DNA of 64,000 nucleotides from Hyphomicrobiales bacterium (GCA_026400535.1 JAPLOU010000042.1:1-64000), one strand, 5' to 3'; shown: positions 53,058 to 62,854, counted from the stretch's first letter. Notes: generated from the letters alone by a model not told the origin. Made by a program: numbers and translations.

Positions 53058-54626
53058 ATGGCCGCGATTGCCTTTTCCCTCCCCGCCACGCGCCGCTCGC
53101 TATGGTCAGCGCTGCTTGACGCCATGGCGGCCCATGGCAAGACCAAGATCGTGATCGAAGATCCCGAACGCCAGCCGCTGACCTATGGCCGGCTGGTGCT
53201 GGGCTCGCTGGTGCTCGGCGCCAAGCTCCGCGACATGACCAGCAACACCGAGCGCGTCGGCGTGCTGCTGCCGAATGTGCAGGGCATCGCGGTCACCATC
53301 TTCGGCCTTACTGTATTTGGCCGTGTCCCTGCCATGCTGAACTTTACCGCCGGCGTAAGGAATCTGAAAGCGGCCTGCGAGGTCGGCGGCGTCCGCACCA
53401 TTGTCACATCGAAGCGCTTTGTCGATCAAGGCAAGCTTGACGACGTCATCCATGCGCTCGAACCAGGACGCCGCATCATCTATCTCGAGGATGTGCGCAG
53501 GCAGATCACCAGCTTCGACAAGATCAAGGGTGGCTTTGCCAGCCTGACGCCGCGATCGAGCCCCGGCGCCCGCACGCATCCCGATCAAGAGGCGGTGGTG
53601 CTCTTCACGTCCGGCACCGAGGGCACGCCGAAGGGTGTGGTCCTCTCCCACGCCAATCTCGTTGCTAATGCGATGCAGATATTCGCCCATGCCGATGGCA
53701 TGCTCGCTGCCGATGATGTGGTGATGAACCCCCTGCCGGTGTTCCACTCATTCGGGCTCACGGCAGGAACCCTGATGCCGCTCCTCAACGGCATGAAGCT
53801 GGTGATGTATCCGACGCCGCTGCATTACAAGCAGGTCCCCAAGCTCATCGGCGAGACAGGCTGCACGGTTCTGTTCGGGACCGACACCTTCCTGCAGGGC
53901 TATGCCCGCGCAGCCGACGAAGCCGACCTGAAACCGGTCAGGATCGTCATCGCAGGTGCCGAGCGCATAAAGGACGAAACCCGCAGGATGTGGGAGCCGT
54001 TCGGTGCCATGATCTGTGAAGGCTATGGTTGCACCGAGTGCTCGCCTGTGCTCGCCTGCAACACCTTGGGTGATGGCGCGCGCAACGGTACGGTCGGGCG
54101 CATGGTCCCCGGTATCACCCATAGGCTCGAGAAGGTCCATGGCATCGACACGGGCGGGCGCCTGTTCGTTCAGGGCCCCAACATCATGCTGGGCTACCTT
54201 CTCGCCGATCGGCCGAACGAAACCGTCGCGCCCGAAGGCGGCTGGCATGACACCGGCGACATTGTCGACGTCGACGATGCCGGCTTTATCACCATCAAGG
54301 GCCGCGCCAAGCGCTTCGCCAAACTCGGCGGGGAAATGATCTCGCTGGCAGCGGTGGAGAGCATGCTCTCGGCGCTCTGGCCCGGCCACAGCCATGTCGT
54401 GGTCTCGCTCCCGGACCCAAAAAAGGGCGAGCAACTCGTGCTCGTCACCGAAAAGCCCGATGGTGACCGCAAAGCGCTGCTCAAGGAGGCCCAGGCCCAG
54501 GGTTTCCCGGAGCTCTGGATTCCGCGCGCCATCCTCGTCACCCAGACCATCCCGGTGCTCGGATCGGGAAAGGTCGATTACACCGCAACGCGCGAACTGG
54601 CACTGACCATGCGGTCCTTGCTGTAG
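53058..54626 (+). CDS. AMP-dependent acyl ligase (similar to the synthetase half of Aas)
   Basis: This 522-residue adenylate-forming enzyme has the P-loop FTSGTEGTPKGVVLSH at 183-198, EGYGCTECSPV, the acid motif WHDTGDIVDVDDAGFITIKGRAKR and the C-terminal catalytic Lys region GSGKVDYT. The sequence is close to the acyl-ACP synthetase domain of the bifunctional Aas protein, which recycles fatty acids into phospholipid; the acyltransferase half is absent. It probably activates long-chain fatty acids. The start is ATG at 53058. It is separated from the glycan operon by 75 bp. Confidence 0.8.
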   Translation: MAAIAFSLPATRRSLWSALLDAMAAHGKTKIVIEDPERQPLTYGRLVLGSLVLGAKLRDMTSNTERVGVLLPNVQGIAVTIFGLTVFGRVPAMLNFTAGVRNLKAACEVGGVRTIVTSKRFVDQGKLDDVIHALEPGRRIIYLEDVRRQITSFDKIKGGFASLTPRSSPGARTHPDQEAVVLFTSGTEGTPKGVVLSHANLVANAMQIFAHADGMLAADDVVMNPLPVFHSFGLTAGTLMPLLNGMKLVMYPTPLHYKQVPKLIGETGCTVLFGTDTFLQGYARAADEADLKPVRIVIAGAERIKDETRRMWEPFGAMICEGYGCTECSPVLACNTLGDGARNGTVGRMVPGITHRLEKVHGIDTGGRLFVQGPNIMLGYLLADRPNETVAPEGGWHDTGDIVDVDDAGFITIKGRAKRFAKLGGEMISLAAVESMLSALWPGHSHVVVSLPDPKKGEQLVLVTEKPDGDRKALLKEAQAQGFPELWIPRAILVTQTIPVLGSGKVDYTATRELALTMRSLL

Positions 54627-54674
54627 GCGCCGGCCCTTTCCTGCGCGCGCCACGTGGGCTAACTCTCAACCGGC

Positions 54675-54760
54675 GCGGACATGGCGAAACTGGTAGACGC
54701 AAGGGACTTAAAATCCCTCGGCCTTAAACCGTGCGGGTTCGACCCCCGCTGTCCGCACCA
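54675..54760 (+). tRNA. tRNA-Leu(UAA)
   Basis: The acceptor GCGGACA (54675-54681) pairs with TGTCCGC (54750-54756), followed by A and an encoded CCA. The anticodon arm AGGGA-CTTAAAA-TCCCT has anticodon TAA, reading UUA/UUG. A long variable arm (CGGCCTTAAACCG) marks a class II tRNA, and the T-arm is GCGGG-TTCGACC-CCCGC. Its 3' part is the usual target for tyrosine-recombinase elements, and a degenerate copy occurs at 55548. Confidence 0.96.
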
Positions 54761-55577
54761 CGACCTTTCAGATTCAATCAAGCGTACCGATGATCAAGCG
54801 GTGTCAGTGGCTTGACGCAACAGAAGCCCGGCGAGGCGGCTGGCCCGCATTCAGCGATGGATCACCGTTACAATCCGTGACGCCGCATGATTCAGCGACG
54901 CGCCTCGGGGTCGGAGGACCGTTCCTGGCCCGCGCGCCCGATTTCAGCTCAGGCTCGGCTTGTGCGAACAGTCGGGGCCAGTCCTGAACGTGGTTTCCGC
55001 CGCTGGTCATGCCGGAACCGGTTGCCTGCTGTGCATTGAATTGGCCAGGTCCGGCGTCTGCCGGCCGAGGCATCGCCGACCAACCCTGGTTCTCGATCTT
55101 GGCACGGAGGGTCGCCACATCGTTGGCTTGCGCCTGCGGCTTCGGTCTCGCCTCGGCGCCGGACGCCCCGGCAGCCCCTTCCAGAGGCTGGTCTGCCCAT
55201 TGCTTGCCGCTGGATGTCGAAAACTGCGCACCGAATGGCGCGATGCTTGCTCGGTGCGAAAAGAGAGATGATTTCAGGAATGTCAGTTTCGCCAGGATCA
55301 CCGAGCTGACGATCGTTCCTGAGCGCTTCAACCCGCCGCGCAGCGTCATGCTGGCCTTCCACAAGGCGTTGCAGGCTGCCCAGGGCGACGGTGACGAATG
55401 GTGATCAGACAAGGCCAAAGTGACACCCGAAAGCGCGCATGCTATCCTTATGCGACAACCTGACACACAATCACTCCTGCAATCACTGTCCCGCAAAGCC
55501 AAGGTTCTGCAGTCTTAGCTCTTGAGATCGCTGATTTAATTCGGCTCGCGGGTTCGACCCTTGGCTGTCCGCGCCAT
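54761..55577. mobile_element. Possible remnant of an element integrated at tRNA-Leu
   Basis: This 0.8-kb stretch is bounded by the 3' end of tRNA-Leu and a degenerate copy of the same end (55548-55576). No integrase or complete gene is found inside. A plus-strand frame ending at 55404 (FARITELTIVPERFNPPRSV near the end) has codons with G or C at most third positions, so it may be the end of a broken gene. A minus-strand frame at 54804-55502 shows no motif. The layout fits a largely deleted integrative element. Confidence 0.35.
55548..55576 (+). repeat. Degenerate copy of the tRNA-Leu 3' end
   Basis: GCGGGTTCGACCC (55548-55560) is identical to 54733-54745 of tRNA-Leu. After a three-base divergent stretch, GCTGTCCGC (55564-55572) is identical to 54748-54756, and GCCA follows where the tRNA has ACCA. 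The T-stem is broken, so it is not a functional tRNA. It looks like an attachment-site duplicate. Confidence 0.65.
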
Positions 55578-56774
55578 TCAGGCCATCCGCCAGCCGTAGA
55601 GCCAAGCATAGCGCTTGCGCATGCCGGCATCGCCGAGTTGGGTCAGTGCGAGATCCCGGACCACCGATAGCGGGAAGCCGGCATGGTACATCCGGCCGTT
55701 GCCGCGCGCGGTGTCCTGCACCTTTGCAACGCGACCCATCCGCTGGCGGGCGAAGTCGGCAAGCGCCCGTTGCAGCGCGGCGGGCTCGGAACTGGCCCAC
55801 GCCGGGGAAATCAGGCGCGCCAGCAGCCCGGCATCCTCCACCGCCATGGACGCACCCTGCGCCAGGAATGGCAGCACGGGATGGGCCGCGTCCCCGATCA
55901 GCGCCACATGGCCCTGCGCCATGGCCGCCGGCTTGCGGTCGAACAGGGACCACACCTGCCAGGCCGGTGCTGCGTGGATCAGTTTGCGCAGCGGTGCGGC
56001 CGCACTGGCCGCGATGTCAACAAGATCGGCGGGGTTTCCCGGCCCGCTCCAGTCCTGGGACGCGGTCTGGCCGTTGCGGACGACCACCAGATTGACGAAG
56101 CGCCCCTCGTCGACCGGATAGTGTACCGCGTGGCCATTGCGTCCCAGCCAGAGCGCGACACTGCGGGCGCGGGCGAAGGCCTCGGCATCGCGGGCGGGAA
56201 CCAGCGTCCGCCACGCCTGATAGCCCAGAAAGCGCGGCTCCTCGCGGTCACCAAGGGCGGCCCGGACGCCAGACCAAAGGCCATCGGCGCCGACCAGCGC
56301 CGAGGCTTCATGACGCTCGCGCTGGCCGCGCTCATTCTCGATGGTGACAGAGACACCGTGGCTGCCTTGCTCGATGCCACACACCGCGCGCCCAACCATC
56401 AGACGGACATCTGGCAGCTTGCGCATGGCGTCGACCAGCGCGGTCTGCAGATCGCCGCGCTTGAGTGACCAGAACGGCGCCTCGTCGGCTTCTGGCTGGT
56501 CCTGCATCGGCATGCCGGCGAAGGCGCGCACATCGGACCAGCGGCGGATGTCGAGGCGGCGCGGCGACATGGCATAGCGCCCGACGCCTGCGGCCAGACC
56601 GAGCGCCGTCAGCACGCACGTCGCGTTCGGCGAGAGCTGAAGCCCCGCCCCTGCCTCGCTGAAGCCGACACGGCGTTCGGCCAGAATCACGGGCACGCCG
56701 GCCCGCGAGAGCGCAATCGCCGCCGTCAGGCCGGCGATCCCGGCCCCGGCGATCAGAACAGGTTGTCGGTTCAT
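55578..56774 (-). CDS. FAD-dependent monooxygenase (salicylate hydroxylase/UbiH type)
   Basis: This 398-residue flavoprotein has GAGIAGLTAAIALSRAG at the N-terminus, ALVGADGLWSGVRAAL in the middle and ALIGDAAHPVLPFLAQGASMAVEDA, the three FAD/NADH motifs of class A aromatic hydroxylases. It is closest in style to salicylate and 3-hydroxybenzoate hydroxylases. The substrate is unknown. The ATG at 56774 (MNRQPVLIAGAG) is chosen over an upstream start that would run through the zinc-finger gene. The 3' end abuts the tRNA-Leu fragment. Confidence 0.85.
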   Translation of the reverse strand: MNRQPVLIAGAGIAGLTAAIALSRAGVPVILAERRVGFSEAGAGLQLSPNATCVLTALGLAAGVGRYAMSPRRLDIRRWSDVRAFAGMPMQDQPEADEAPFWSLKRGDLQTALVDAMRKLPDVRLMVGRAVCGIEQGSHGVSVTIENERGQRERHEASALVGADGLWSGVRAALGDREEPRFLGYQAWRTLVPARDAEAFARARSVALWLGRNGHAVHYPVDEGRFVNLVVVRNGQTASQDWSGPGNPADLVDIAASAAAPLRKLIHAAPAWQVWSLFDRKPAAMAQGHVALIGDAAHPVLPFLAQGASMAVEDAGLLARLISPAWASSEPAALQRALADFARQRMGRVAKVQDTARGNGRMYHAGFPLSVVRDLALTQLGDAGMRKRYAWLYGWRMA

Positions 56775-56788
56775 GCGCTCGCGGACGA

Positions 56789-57043
56789 TCAGGCTGCCTT
56801 CGCCGAATCCCCGACCCACTCGCATTCGGCCGGCGCGCAATGACCGGCGCCGATACTGGCGGCATAAACATACAGCGTTGAGCAATAAGGACAGATGATC
56901 TCGCCGTCGCTGCCCATGTCAAGAAACACATGCGGATGATCGAGCGGCGGCTTGGCCCCGATGCACATGAACTCCTTCGCGCCGACCCTGATGGACGGCA
57001 CACCCGGCTCATTGTGAAAATGCGGTACGCCCTTTTCGGCCAT
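56789..57043 (-). CDS. Zinc-finger protein (zf-CHCC, NDUFS6-like)
   Basis: This 84-residue protein begins MAEKGVPHFHNEPGVPSIRVG and has EFMCIGAKPPLDHPHVFLDMG and IICPYCSTLYVY: a C-x8-H-x14-C-x2-C zinc site, as in zf-CHCC proteins, related to the NDUFS6 subunit of mitochondrial complex I. GAGGAG lies eight bases before the ATG. It precedes the monooxygenase gene by 14 bases, an order common in Hyphomicrobiales. Confidence 0.88.
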   Translation of the reverse strand: MAEKGVPHFHNEPGVPSIRVGAKEFMCIGAKPPLDHPHVFLDMGSDGEIICPYCSTLYVYAASIGAGHCAPAECEWVGDSAKAA

Positions 57044-57083
57044 CTGGCGGCTCCTCAACCCGATTTCGCCGCACCATAGTGGG

Positions 57084-57551
57084 ATGATGGGCGCGATGCC
57101 AGAGGGTAGTTTCCCGAACAACGGCAGCAGTTCACTTAGCGGCTACATTCTGCACTCGATTATTCTCGGGTCGGTTTTCATGGGATGGGCCCTCGGCTTG
57201 CTTGGGTCGCTTAAGTCCGCCGTCATCATGCCTGTTGAATTTGCAACCTCTGCAGCGGTCGTCATGCTCATGAATGCATGGAAGACTTGGTTCCGCTACG
57301 GCCCGGGTGAGTTGCTGCTGAGGTCCATTGTCGACCTGAGCTGGAAAGCAAGTCGGAACGAACAAGACGCAACAAGGACATCAAGAGCGGACTTCTCTCA
57401 TCAGCTTCATGCCCTTCAAGCCTGCCGGCCCGTCGCGTCCGATGATGACATGGTCATGACCCACGATGCCCATGGCTTTCGCCACGTCGATCACCGCGCG
57501 GGTCATCGTGACAACGACCTGGCTGGGAGCGGATCGCCGGACGGAACATGA
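57084..57551 (+). CDS. Two-helix membrane protein of unknown function, C-terminus doubtful
   Basis: The first 95 residues have two hydrophobic helices ([21 protein letters not shown] and [16 protein letters not shown]) and a [15 protein letters not shown] loop. Base composition here is lower in GC than the neighbours. From about 57381 the frame runs antisense over the radC pseudogene, so the last 57 residues are likely read-through of a gene that lost its own stop. No family recognised. It may be a recent arrival or a fragment. Confidence 0.35.
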   Translation: MMGAMPEGSFPNNGSSSLSGYILHSIILGSVFMGWALGLLGSLKSAVIMPVEFATSAAVVMLMNAWKTWFRYGPGELLLRSIVDLSWKASRNEQDATRTSRADFSHQLHALQACRPVASDDDMVMTHDAHGFRHVDHRAGHRDNDLAGSGSPDGT

Positions 57552-58090
57552 TCCACCAGGATGATCGCGGTCGATGACAGTTCCAGCGCCCGCCTAACGA
57601 TTTCGCGTGGGTAAACCGGCGCGTAGTCGACCTTGCCGACCTGCTGCACCTTGTCGGCGCTCATGGCGTTCTTCTTGTCACGGAGCAGGATGCGGAACTG
57701 CTTGTGCGCTTCGAACGTCATCGCCGGGCGGCAACAGTCGGTCTCCGACGATCAACGCGCAAGGATCTGCCGCTTCGTGACCTGGCCCCGTGCCAGACCC
57801 TGAACGGCGGCGGCGATGAACTCGAGATCGACGGCCAAGGCTTCACCGACACCGCGAACTTTGTTCAGCAAATGCTGAGGCGCAGCAACGACTTCAGCGA
57901 AAGACCCGAATCGGCACATCAATTCTTTCGCGATCGGTTTGACGTCCCTGCCGCAGGATCGAGTGGACTATACCCGGCTCGAGCATGTCGTCATCCGGCA
58001 GCCCATCTGCCCCTGCCGATGCAAAACGGTCGCGCAACCGGTCCCGATTGCAAAGATGATGTGGCTCGCCCCGTCCGGCCCGCCCGTCAT
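57381..58090 (-). pseudogene. radC: radC pseudogene (frameshifts and a nonsense mutation)
   Basis: Read from 58090 to 57381, pieces of RadC appear in order. Near the start a second frame reads HLCNRDRLRDRFASAGADGL; the first frame resumes with RDVKPIAKELMCRFGSF, then KVRGVGEALAVDLEFI; a stop interrupts it at 57752-57754; then [19 protein letters not shown] and [15 protein letters not shown]; the catalytic HNHPSGD region has become DHVPSGD; and after another shift near 57535, [19 protein letters not shown] continues to a stop at 57383. At least three frameshifts (near 58055, 57950 and 57535) plus the stop show it is dead. RadC-type genes usually follow map in this order, so it decayed in place. 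Confidence 0.85.
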
Positions 58091-58100
58091 CGGGGACTTG

Positions 58101-58925
58101 TCACGGCTTGCCGATCGGATAGTCGAGCCCGGCGGGTGACAGGGTGAAGATTTCGACGCCCGTGTCCGTCACGCCGACCGTATGCTCGAATTGCGCCGAC
58201 AGCGAGCGGTCTCGCGTCACGGCCGTCCAGCCATCGGCCAGGACTTTGACTTGGGGCTTGCCCAGGTTGATCATCGGCTCGATCGTAAACAGCATGCCAG
58301 GCTCGATGCGGGGCCCCTCGCCGCGCGCCCCGTAGTGCAGGATGTTGGGAGCGTCGTGGAACAACTGGCCGAGCCCGTGTCCGCAGAAATCGCGTACAAC
58401 AGAGCAGCGCTCCGACTCGGCATAGCTCTGGATCGCATGTCCGATGTCGCCCATGGTGCCGCCGGGGCGCACCGCTGCGATGCCGCGCATTAGGCACTCA
58501 TGCGTGATCGCACACAGCCGATCGGCCTTGCGGTTGAGCTGCCCGACCGCATACATCCGGCTGGAATCACCGTGCCAGCCATCCACAATCACGGTGTAGT
58601 CGATGTTGATGATGTCGCCTTCGCGCATCGGCTTGTCGTCCGGCTGGCCATGGCAGACGACATGGTTGATCGAGGTGCAGATCGAGTGCCGGTAGCCGCG
58701 ATAGTTCAGTGTTGCCGGATAGGCGCCATGATCCATCGCGAAGTCGAACATCAGCCGGTCGAGCCGCGCAGTGGTCACACCCGGCAGCACGTGCGGCAGG
58801 ATCATGTCGAGCCCTTCGGCCACCAGACGCCCGGCCTTGCGCATCGCGGCAAAGGCCTCCGGTCCGTGCCGCTTGATCTCGGCGGTCCGGCGTCCGGCGC
58901 TCAGGGAAGGATCGGTCGTCGCCAT
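58101..58925 (-). CDS. map: Methionine aminopeptidase type I
   Basis: This 274-residue enzyme removes N-terminal Met. It has TSINHVVCHGQPDD, INIDYTVIVDGWHGDSSRM (metal-binding Asp), HGLGQLFHDAPNILHYG (metal His) and FTIEPMINLG (metal Glu). The ATG at 58925 is chosen; the open frame to 59009 adds 28 unlike residues. It is followed by the radC pseudogene, 10 bp from its former start. Confidence 0.95.
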   Translation of the reverse strand: MATTDPSLSAGRRTAEIKRHGPEAFAAMRKAGRLVAEGLDMILPHVLPGVTTARLDRLMFDFAMDHGAYPATLNYRGYRHSICTSINHVVCHGQPDDKPMREGDIINIDYTVIVDGWHGDSSRMYAVGQLNRKADRLCAITHECLMRGIAAVRPGGTMGDIGHAIQSYAESERCSVVRDFCGHGLGQLFHDAPNILHYGARGEGPRIEPGMLFTIEPMINLGKPQVKVLADGWTAVTRDRSLSAQFEHTVGVTDTGVEIFTLSPAGLDYPIGKP

Positions 58926-59054
58926 GGTCGCGCTGTGCTGATGCTGATGATCGAGATGTAGGCTGTTCAGGCTATCGCGCAAGTCCACCGCCGCGTAAAG
59001 GGCGCGCACCGGATGCCCTTTATCAACCCGCTGCGCGATGATAGGACGCCCGCC

Positions 59055-59906
59055 ATGACATCCACCCCGTCATCCGCCGACCGGCCCGCCTTCGGTGCCT
59101 TTGACCCCAAGGGCTTTGTCGCCTGGGCCATCGGGCAGACGCGCGCCAGCTCGTCCAACTGGTTCAGCCGCCGCAAGGCTTTCCTGCTCCGCAGGCTCGC
59201 GATCTCCTCGCTGAAAGGCAAGCCGGTCGACATCGAGGCGCTCGGCGCGCGCATGCGCATCTTTCCGCAGAGCAATGTCTGCGAGAAGCGGGTGCTGTTC
59301 ATGCCGCAGTTCTTCGACACCGAGGAACTCGCCATCCTGGCTGCCGATTTGCGCGAAGGCTATCGCTTCGTCGACATCGGCGCAAACATCGGCGCCTATT
59401 CCCTTTTCGTGGCTGCCCGCGCCGGCGCGAAGGCCCGCATTCTCGCCGTCGAGCCACAGCCGGCGGTCTTCGCCAAGCTTGCCTGCAACATTAGCCTCAA
59501 CCCGTTCGGCACGATCAAGGCCGTGGCCTGCGCCGTTGCCGACAAGGCCGGGGAACTGACGCTGTTCCTCGACCCCTCCAACGAGGGCGAGTCGAGCGTG
59601 CGCGTTCTGGCTTCGTCAGGCACGCGCTCGGTCAAGTCCCCCGCTGTGCCGTTGCTCGACCTGCTGAAGTCGGAGGGCTTCACAAAGGTCGACGGCATGA
59701 AGATCGATGTCGAGGGGGCGGAAGACCTGATCCTCGAGCCCTTTCTCGCCAGCGCCGGGCGGGATCTGCTGCCAAAGCTCCTGATGATCGAGGACTCAAC
59801 CTCGAAATGGAGCGTTGATCTGAAGTCCCTGTTGCAGAAGAAGGGCTACACGCTTGAGAAGCGCACACGGCTAAACCTCGTTTTTCGCCTGACACAGACT
59901 TCCTAG
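59055..59906 (+). CDS. FkbM-family methyltransferase
   Basis: This 283-residue protein has VDIGANIGAYSLFVAARAG (motif I), AVEPQPAVFAKLACNI, VPLLDLLKSEGFTKVDGMKIDVEGAEDLIL and the C-terminal LLQKKGYTLEK, the pattern of FkbM enzymes that methylate sugars or small molecules. It is often linked to envelope glycans. The start is ATG at 59055 or 59013. It is divergent from map and faces sfsA. Confidence 0.85.
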   Translation: MTSTPSSADRPAFGAFDPKGFVAWAIGQTRASSSNWFSRRKAFLLRRLAISSLKGKPVDIEALGARMRIFPQSNVCEKRVLFMPQFFDTEELAILAADLREGYRFVDIGANIGAYSLFVAARAGAKARILAVEPQPAVFAKLACNISLNPFGTIKAVACAVADKAGELTLFLDPSNEGESSVRVLASSGTRSVKSPAVPLLDLLKSEGFTKVDGMKIDVEGAEDLILEPFLASAGRDLLPKLLMIEDSTSKWSVDLKSLLQKKGYTLEKRTRLNLVFRLTQTS

Positions 59907-59916
59907 GGCTGCGACG

Positions 59917-60627
59917 CTACGCAACGAAGGGAATGCGGCTACGCACCGCGATGCGGTCCACGCCCACGTCACAGGCATAAACAAGCACCTCGACCCCGCG
60001 CGCTATGGCCCGTTCCAGCGCGGCCTGATATGCGCCATCGATGTCGCCGGCAATGGCAAAGCGCTCGCCCTGCATCTGCACGATGAACAGCATGACGGCC
60101 CTGTGACCGGCATCGACCATGTCCCCCAGCTCCTCCAGATGCTTGGCCCCCCGGCTCGTCACCGAATCCGGGAACTCGACCAGCCCGGCCTGGCGCATCA
60201 GGTGGACATTCTTGACCTCGACATAGGCAGCAGGACGGCCCTCTCCCGAAAGAAGCAGGTCGATCCGGCTGTTCCTGCCATAGGCAACCTCGCGCCGGAG
60301 CGTCTCGTATCCCGCAAGATCGGGGATGAGGCCCTGCCCGATCGCCTCTTCGGCCAGCCTGTTGGGATTCGTCGTGTCGATCGAGACAAGCTGCGGCCCG
60401 ATCCAGCCGAAATCGACTTCGATCAAAGTCCATGAATGCCTGAGCTTCCGCTTCGGATCGTCCGACACCGACAGCCAGACGCGTGAGCCAGGCGCACTCA
60501 ACCCCATCATCGAGCCTGGATTGGCGCAATGCGCGGTGACGGTCTCGCCGCTGTCGAGCAGCACGTCCGCGAGGAAGCGCTTGTAGCGCCGGATCAGGCG
60601 GCCGGTGATGAGAGGTGGCAGGTTCAT
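59917..60627 (-). CDS. sfsA: SfsA (sugar fermentation stimulation) family protein
   Basis: This 236-residue protein has [47 protein letters not shown] and [16 protein letters not shown], all SfsA marks. The DLLL...VEVKN part is a nuclease-like PD-(D/E)XK fold; E. coli SfsA binds DNA and affects maltose metabolism. The ATG at 60627 ([11 protein letters not shown]) is chosen; the frame to 60723 adds 32 unlike residues. It is divergent from the CinA-like gene. Confidence 0.92.
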   Translation of the reverse strand: MNLPPLITGRLIRRYKRFLADVLLDSGETVTAHCANPGSMMGLSAPGSRVWLSVSDDPKRKLRHSWTLIEVDFGWIGPQLVSIDTTNPNRLAEEAIGQGLIPDLAGYETLRREVAYGRNSRIDLLLSGEGRPAAYVEVKNVHLMRQAGLVEFPDSVTSRGAKHLEELGDMVDAGHRAVMLFIVQMQGERFAIAGDIDGAYQAALERAIARGVEVLVYACDVGVDRIAVRSRIPFVA

Positions 60628-60726
60628 CGCTTGTTTCCCCTTGTCTGCGATGGACCGCATCACTACCACACCAGCATAGGATCGACGACCTCCCGGCCGC
60701 TCATCCCGCCACTGCAGGACCATACC

Positions 60727-61467
60727 ATGTCAACCAGCCCCATCATCACCGCCGCCCTCCTGATCATCGGCGATGAGATTCTCTCGGGCCGGACCAAGGA
60801 CAAGAACATCGGCCACATCGCCGAGTACATGACCAACATCGGCATCGACCTGAAAGAGGTGAGGGTCGTCCCCGATGAGGAAGACGACATCATCGCGGCC
60901 CTGAATGCGCTGAGAACGCGCTATACCTATGTCTTCACCACCGGCGGCATCGGACCGACCCATGACGACATCACCGCCGATTGCGTCGCCAAGGCGTTCG
61001 GGGTGCCGATCGACGTCGACCAGCGCGCCGTCGCCATCATGCTGGAACGCTTCAAGCCCGAGGAACTGAACGAGGCGCGCCTGCGCATGGCCCGTATCCC
61101 GCAGGGCGGTGAACTGGTACATAACGCCTACAACAAGGTGCCCGGCTTCCGGATCGGCAACGTCATCGTCATGGCGGGCGTTCCGGTGATCATGCAAGCC
61201 ATGCTGGATGCCGTCGCGCCGACATTGCAGACGGGCGTGAAGCTTCTGTCCGAGAGCGTCCGCGCCGATATGAAGGAAGGCGACCTCGGCACGCCGCTGC
61301 GCGAAATCGCCAAGGCACATCCCGATACCATGATCGGCTCCTATCCGTTCTGGGACGAGACAGGCCAGCCCAACACCAACCTGATCGTCCGCTCGCGCGA
61401 TCCTGTTGCGCTGGCGGCTGCAATGATGGCGGTGAAGGCCATGCTGGCCGGGTTGCAGGCCTCCTGA
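60727..61467 (+). CDS. CinA-like (molybdopterin-binding) protein
   Basis: This 246-residue protein has [49 protein letters not shown] and [17 protein letters not shown], the MoaB/MogA-like fold at the N-terminus of CinA. It lacks the NMN deamidase domain of full-length CinA, so competence or pyridine nucleotide repair roles are uncertain. The ATG at 60727 is chosen. This short form beside sfsA and map is common in Hyphomicrobiales. Confidence 0.88.
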   Translation: MSTSPIITAALLIIGDEILSGRTKDKNIGHIAEYMTNIGIDLKEVRVVPDEEDDIIAALNALRTRYTYVFTTGGIGPTHDDITADCVAKAFGVPIDVDQRAVAIMLERFKPEELNEARLRMARIPQGGELVHNAYNKVPGFRIGNVIVMAGVPVIMQAMLDAVAPTLQTGVKLLSESVRADMKEGDLGTPLREIAKAHPDTMIGSYPFWDETGQPNTNLIVRSRDPVALAAAMMAVKAMLAGLQAS

Positions 61468-61525
61468 CAGCCTTGTGATTCCGCCTGTCCTTGGCGCAGC
61501 GCGCCCGAACCGGCATCTTCACGCC

Positions 61526-62854
61526 ATGACCACTTCGCTCTCGAAACGCACCGTCCTGCGTGGCGGTCTTGCCAGCGCCGCCCTGATCGGCATGCGCACT
61601 CGCCTGTTCTGTGCGGATGTCGACGTGCTGATCGTCGGGGCGGGGGCAGCCGGCATCAGCGCTGCGCATGAAGTCCGGAAGCTGGGCTTGAGCTTCCACC
61701 TGATCGAGGCCCGCGACCGCATCGGAGGGCGTGCCTTCACCGATGCGTCACTGGGCGCTTCCTTTGATGCCGGCGCGGAAATCATCCATTTCGCCGAGGC
61801 CAACCCTTGGGTCGAGATTGCGCGGGAGCTTGGGGTTGAACTTGATCTTTCCGGAGGGCGCATGGGCGGCTGGCAAGTTTTCAGCGGTGGCAAGCCGCTG
61901 GGCATGCTGGAGCGCGGCCGCCGCTGGCAGGCCTTCCGTGAGATGGAGGCGCGCATGGCCGCGGTCGAGCGCGCGGGCATCGACATGTCGCTGGCGGACG
62001 CAGTCGCCGATCTGGAGCCGGACCAGCGCGCCATTGCGCGCTCCGGCCTGCTGCTTGTCCTGGGCGAGGACGGCGAGCGCATCTCGGTGCTCGACAACCA
62101 GCAACTCTGGAACGGTGCGGACTACACCACACGCGACGGCTATGGCGCGCTTGTCACGGCCTATGGACGGGACCTGCCGGTCACGCTCTCGGTCCGCGCC
62201 GACATCATCCGCTGGGGCGATGGCGGCGTGCAGGCCGAGACATCTGCCGGCACGATCCGGGCACGAGCCGCAATCGTCACGGTCCCTGTAGGGGTCCTCA
62301 ACAGCGGGGCGATCCGTTTCGTGCCGGACCTGCCTCCAGGAACACAGGGCGCGCTCGCCGGCATAGGCATGGGCGCCTTGACCAAGATCGCGCTGCGCCT
62401 GAACGGCGAGCGCTTTGCTCTCAACGACTCGACCACGCTCATGGACGGCACGCGCTCCGACGCGATGACCATGATCGAGGTCCTCCCCGACGCAAAGCCC
62501 CTCGCCGTCGCCATCTGTGGCGGCGATTTCGCCCGTGGCCTCGGCAGGGCCGGGGAAGCTGCGGCCATCGCCCATGTCACGGATGTGCTGGCGGGCATGC
62601 TCGGCAGCGCCGTGCGCCGTGCCGTGACCGGCGGCCGTCTCGCCTCTTGGTGGACCGAGCCACTGTCGCAGGGCGCCTATTCGGTTTGCCGTCCTGGCCA
62701 GAGCGGTGCCCGCCGAGCGCTGGCCGAGCCCGTTGCGCTTCGCCTTTGGTTCGCTGGCGAGGCAACGGCGGGCGGCGGCGCGATGACCGTCGGCGGCGCA
62801 ACCTTGTCGGCCCGCAAGGCCGCGCGCGAATGCGCCGCGAGGCTCAAGGCCTGA
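61526..62854 (+). CDS. Flavin-containing amine oxidase-like oxidoreductase
   Basis: This 442-residue protein has an FAD motif VGAGAAGISAAHEVRKLG (GAGAAG at 38-43), LIEARDRIGGRAFT and the C-terminal LRLWFAGEATAGGGAMTVGGATLSARKAA, marks of the monoamine oxidase family. An N-terminal stretch SKRTVLRGGLASAALIG looks like a weak Tat signal with Lys-Arg in place of twin Arg. The amine substrate is unknown. Start ATG at 61526; GTG at 61475 is possible. Confidence 0.85.
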   Translation: MTTSLSKRTVLRGGLASAALIGMRTRLFCADVDVLIVGAGAAGISAAHEVRKLGLSFHLIEARDRIGGRAFTDASLGASFDAGAEIIHFAEANPWVEIARELGVELDLSGGRMGGWQVFSGGKPLGMLERGRRWQAFREMEARMAAVERAGIDMSLADAVADLEPDQRAIARSGLLLVLGEDGERISVLDNQQLWNGADYTTRDGYGALVTAYGRDLPVTLSVRADIIRWGDGGVQAETSAGTIRARAAIVTVPVGVLNSGAIRFVPDLPPGTQGALAGIGMGALTKIALRLNGERFALNDSTTLMDGTRSDAMTMIEVLPDAKPLAVAICGGDFARGLGRAGEAAAIAHVTDVLAGMLGSAVRRAVTGGRLASWWTEPLSQGAYSVCRPGQSGARRALAEPVALRLWFAGEATAGGGAMTVGGATLSARKAARECAARLKA

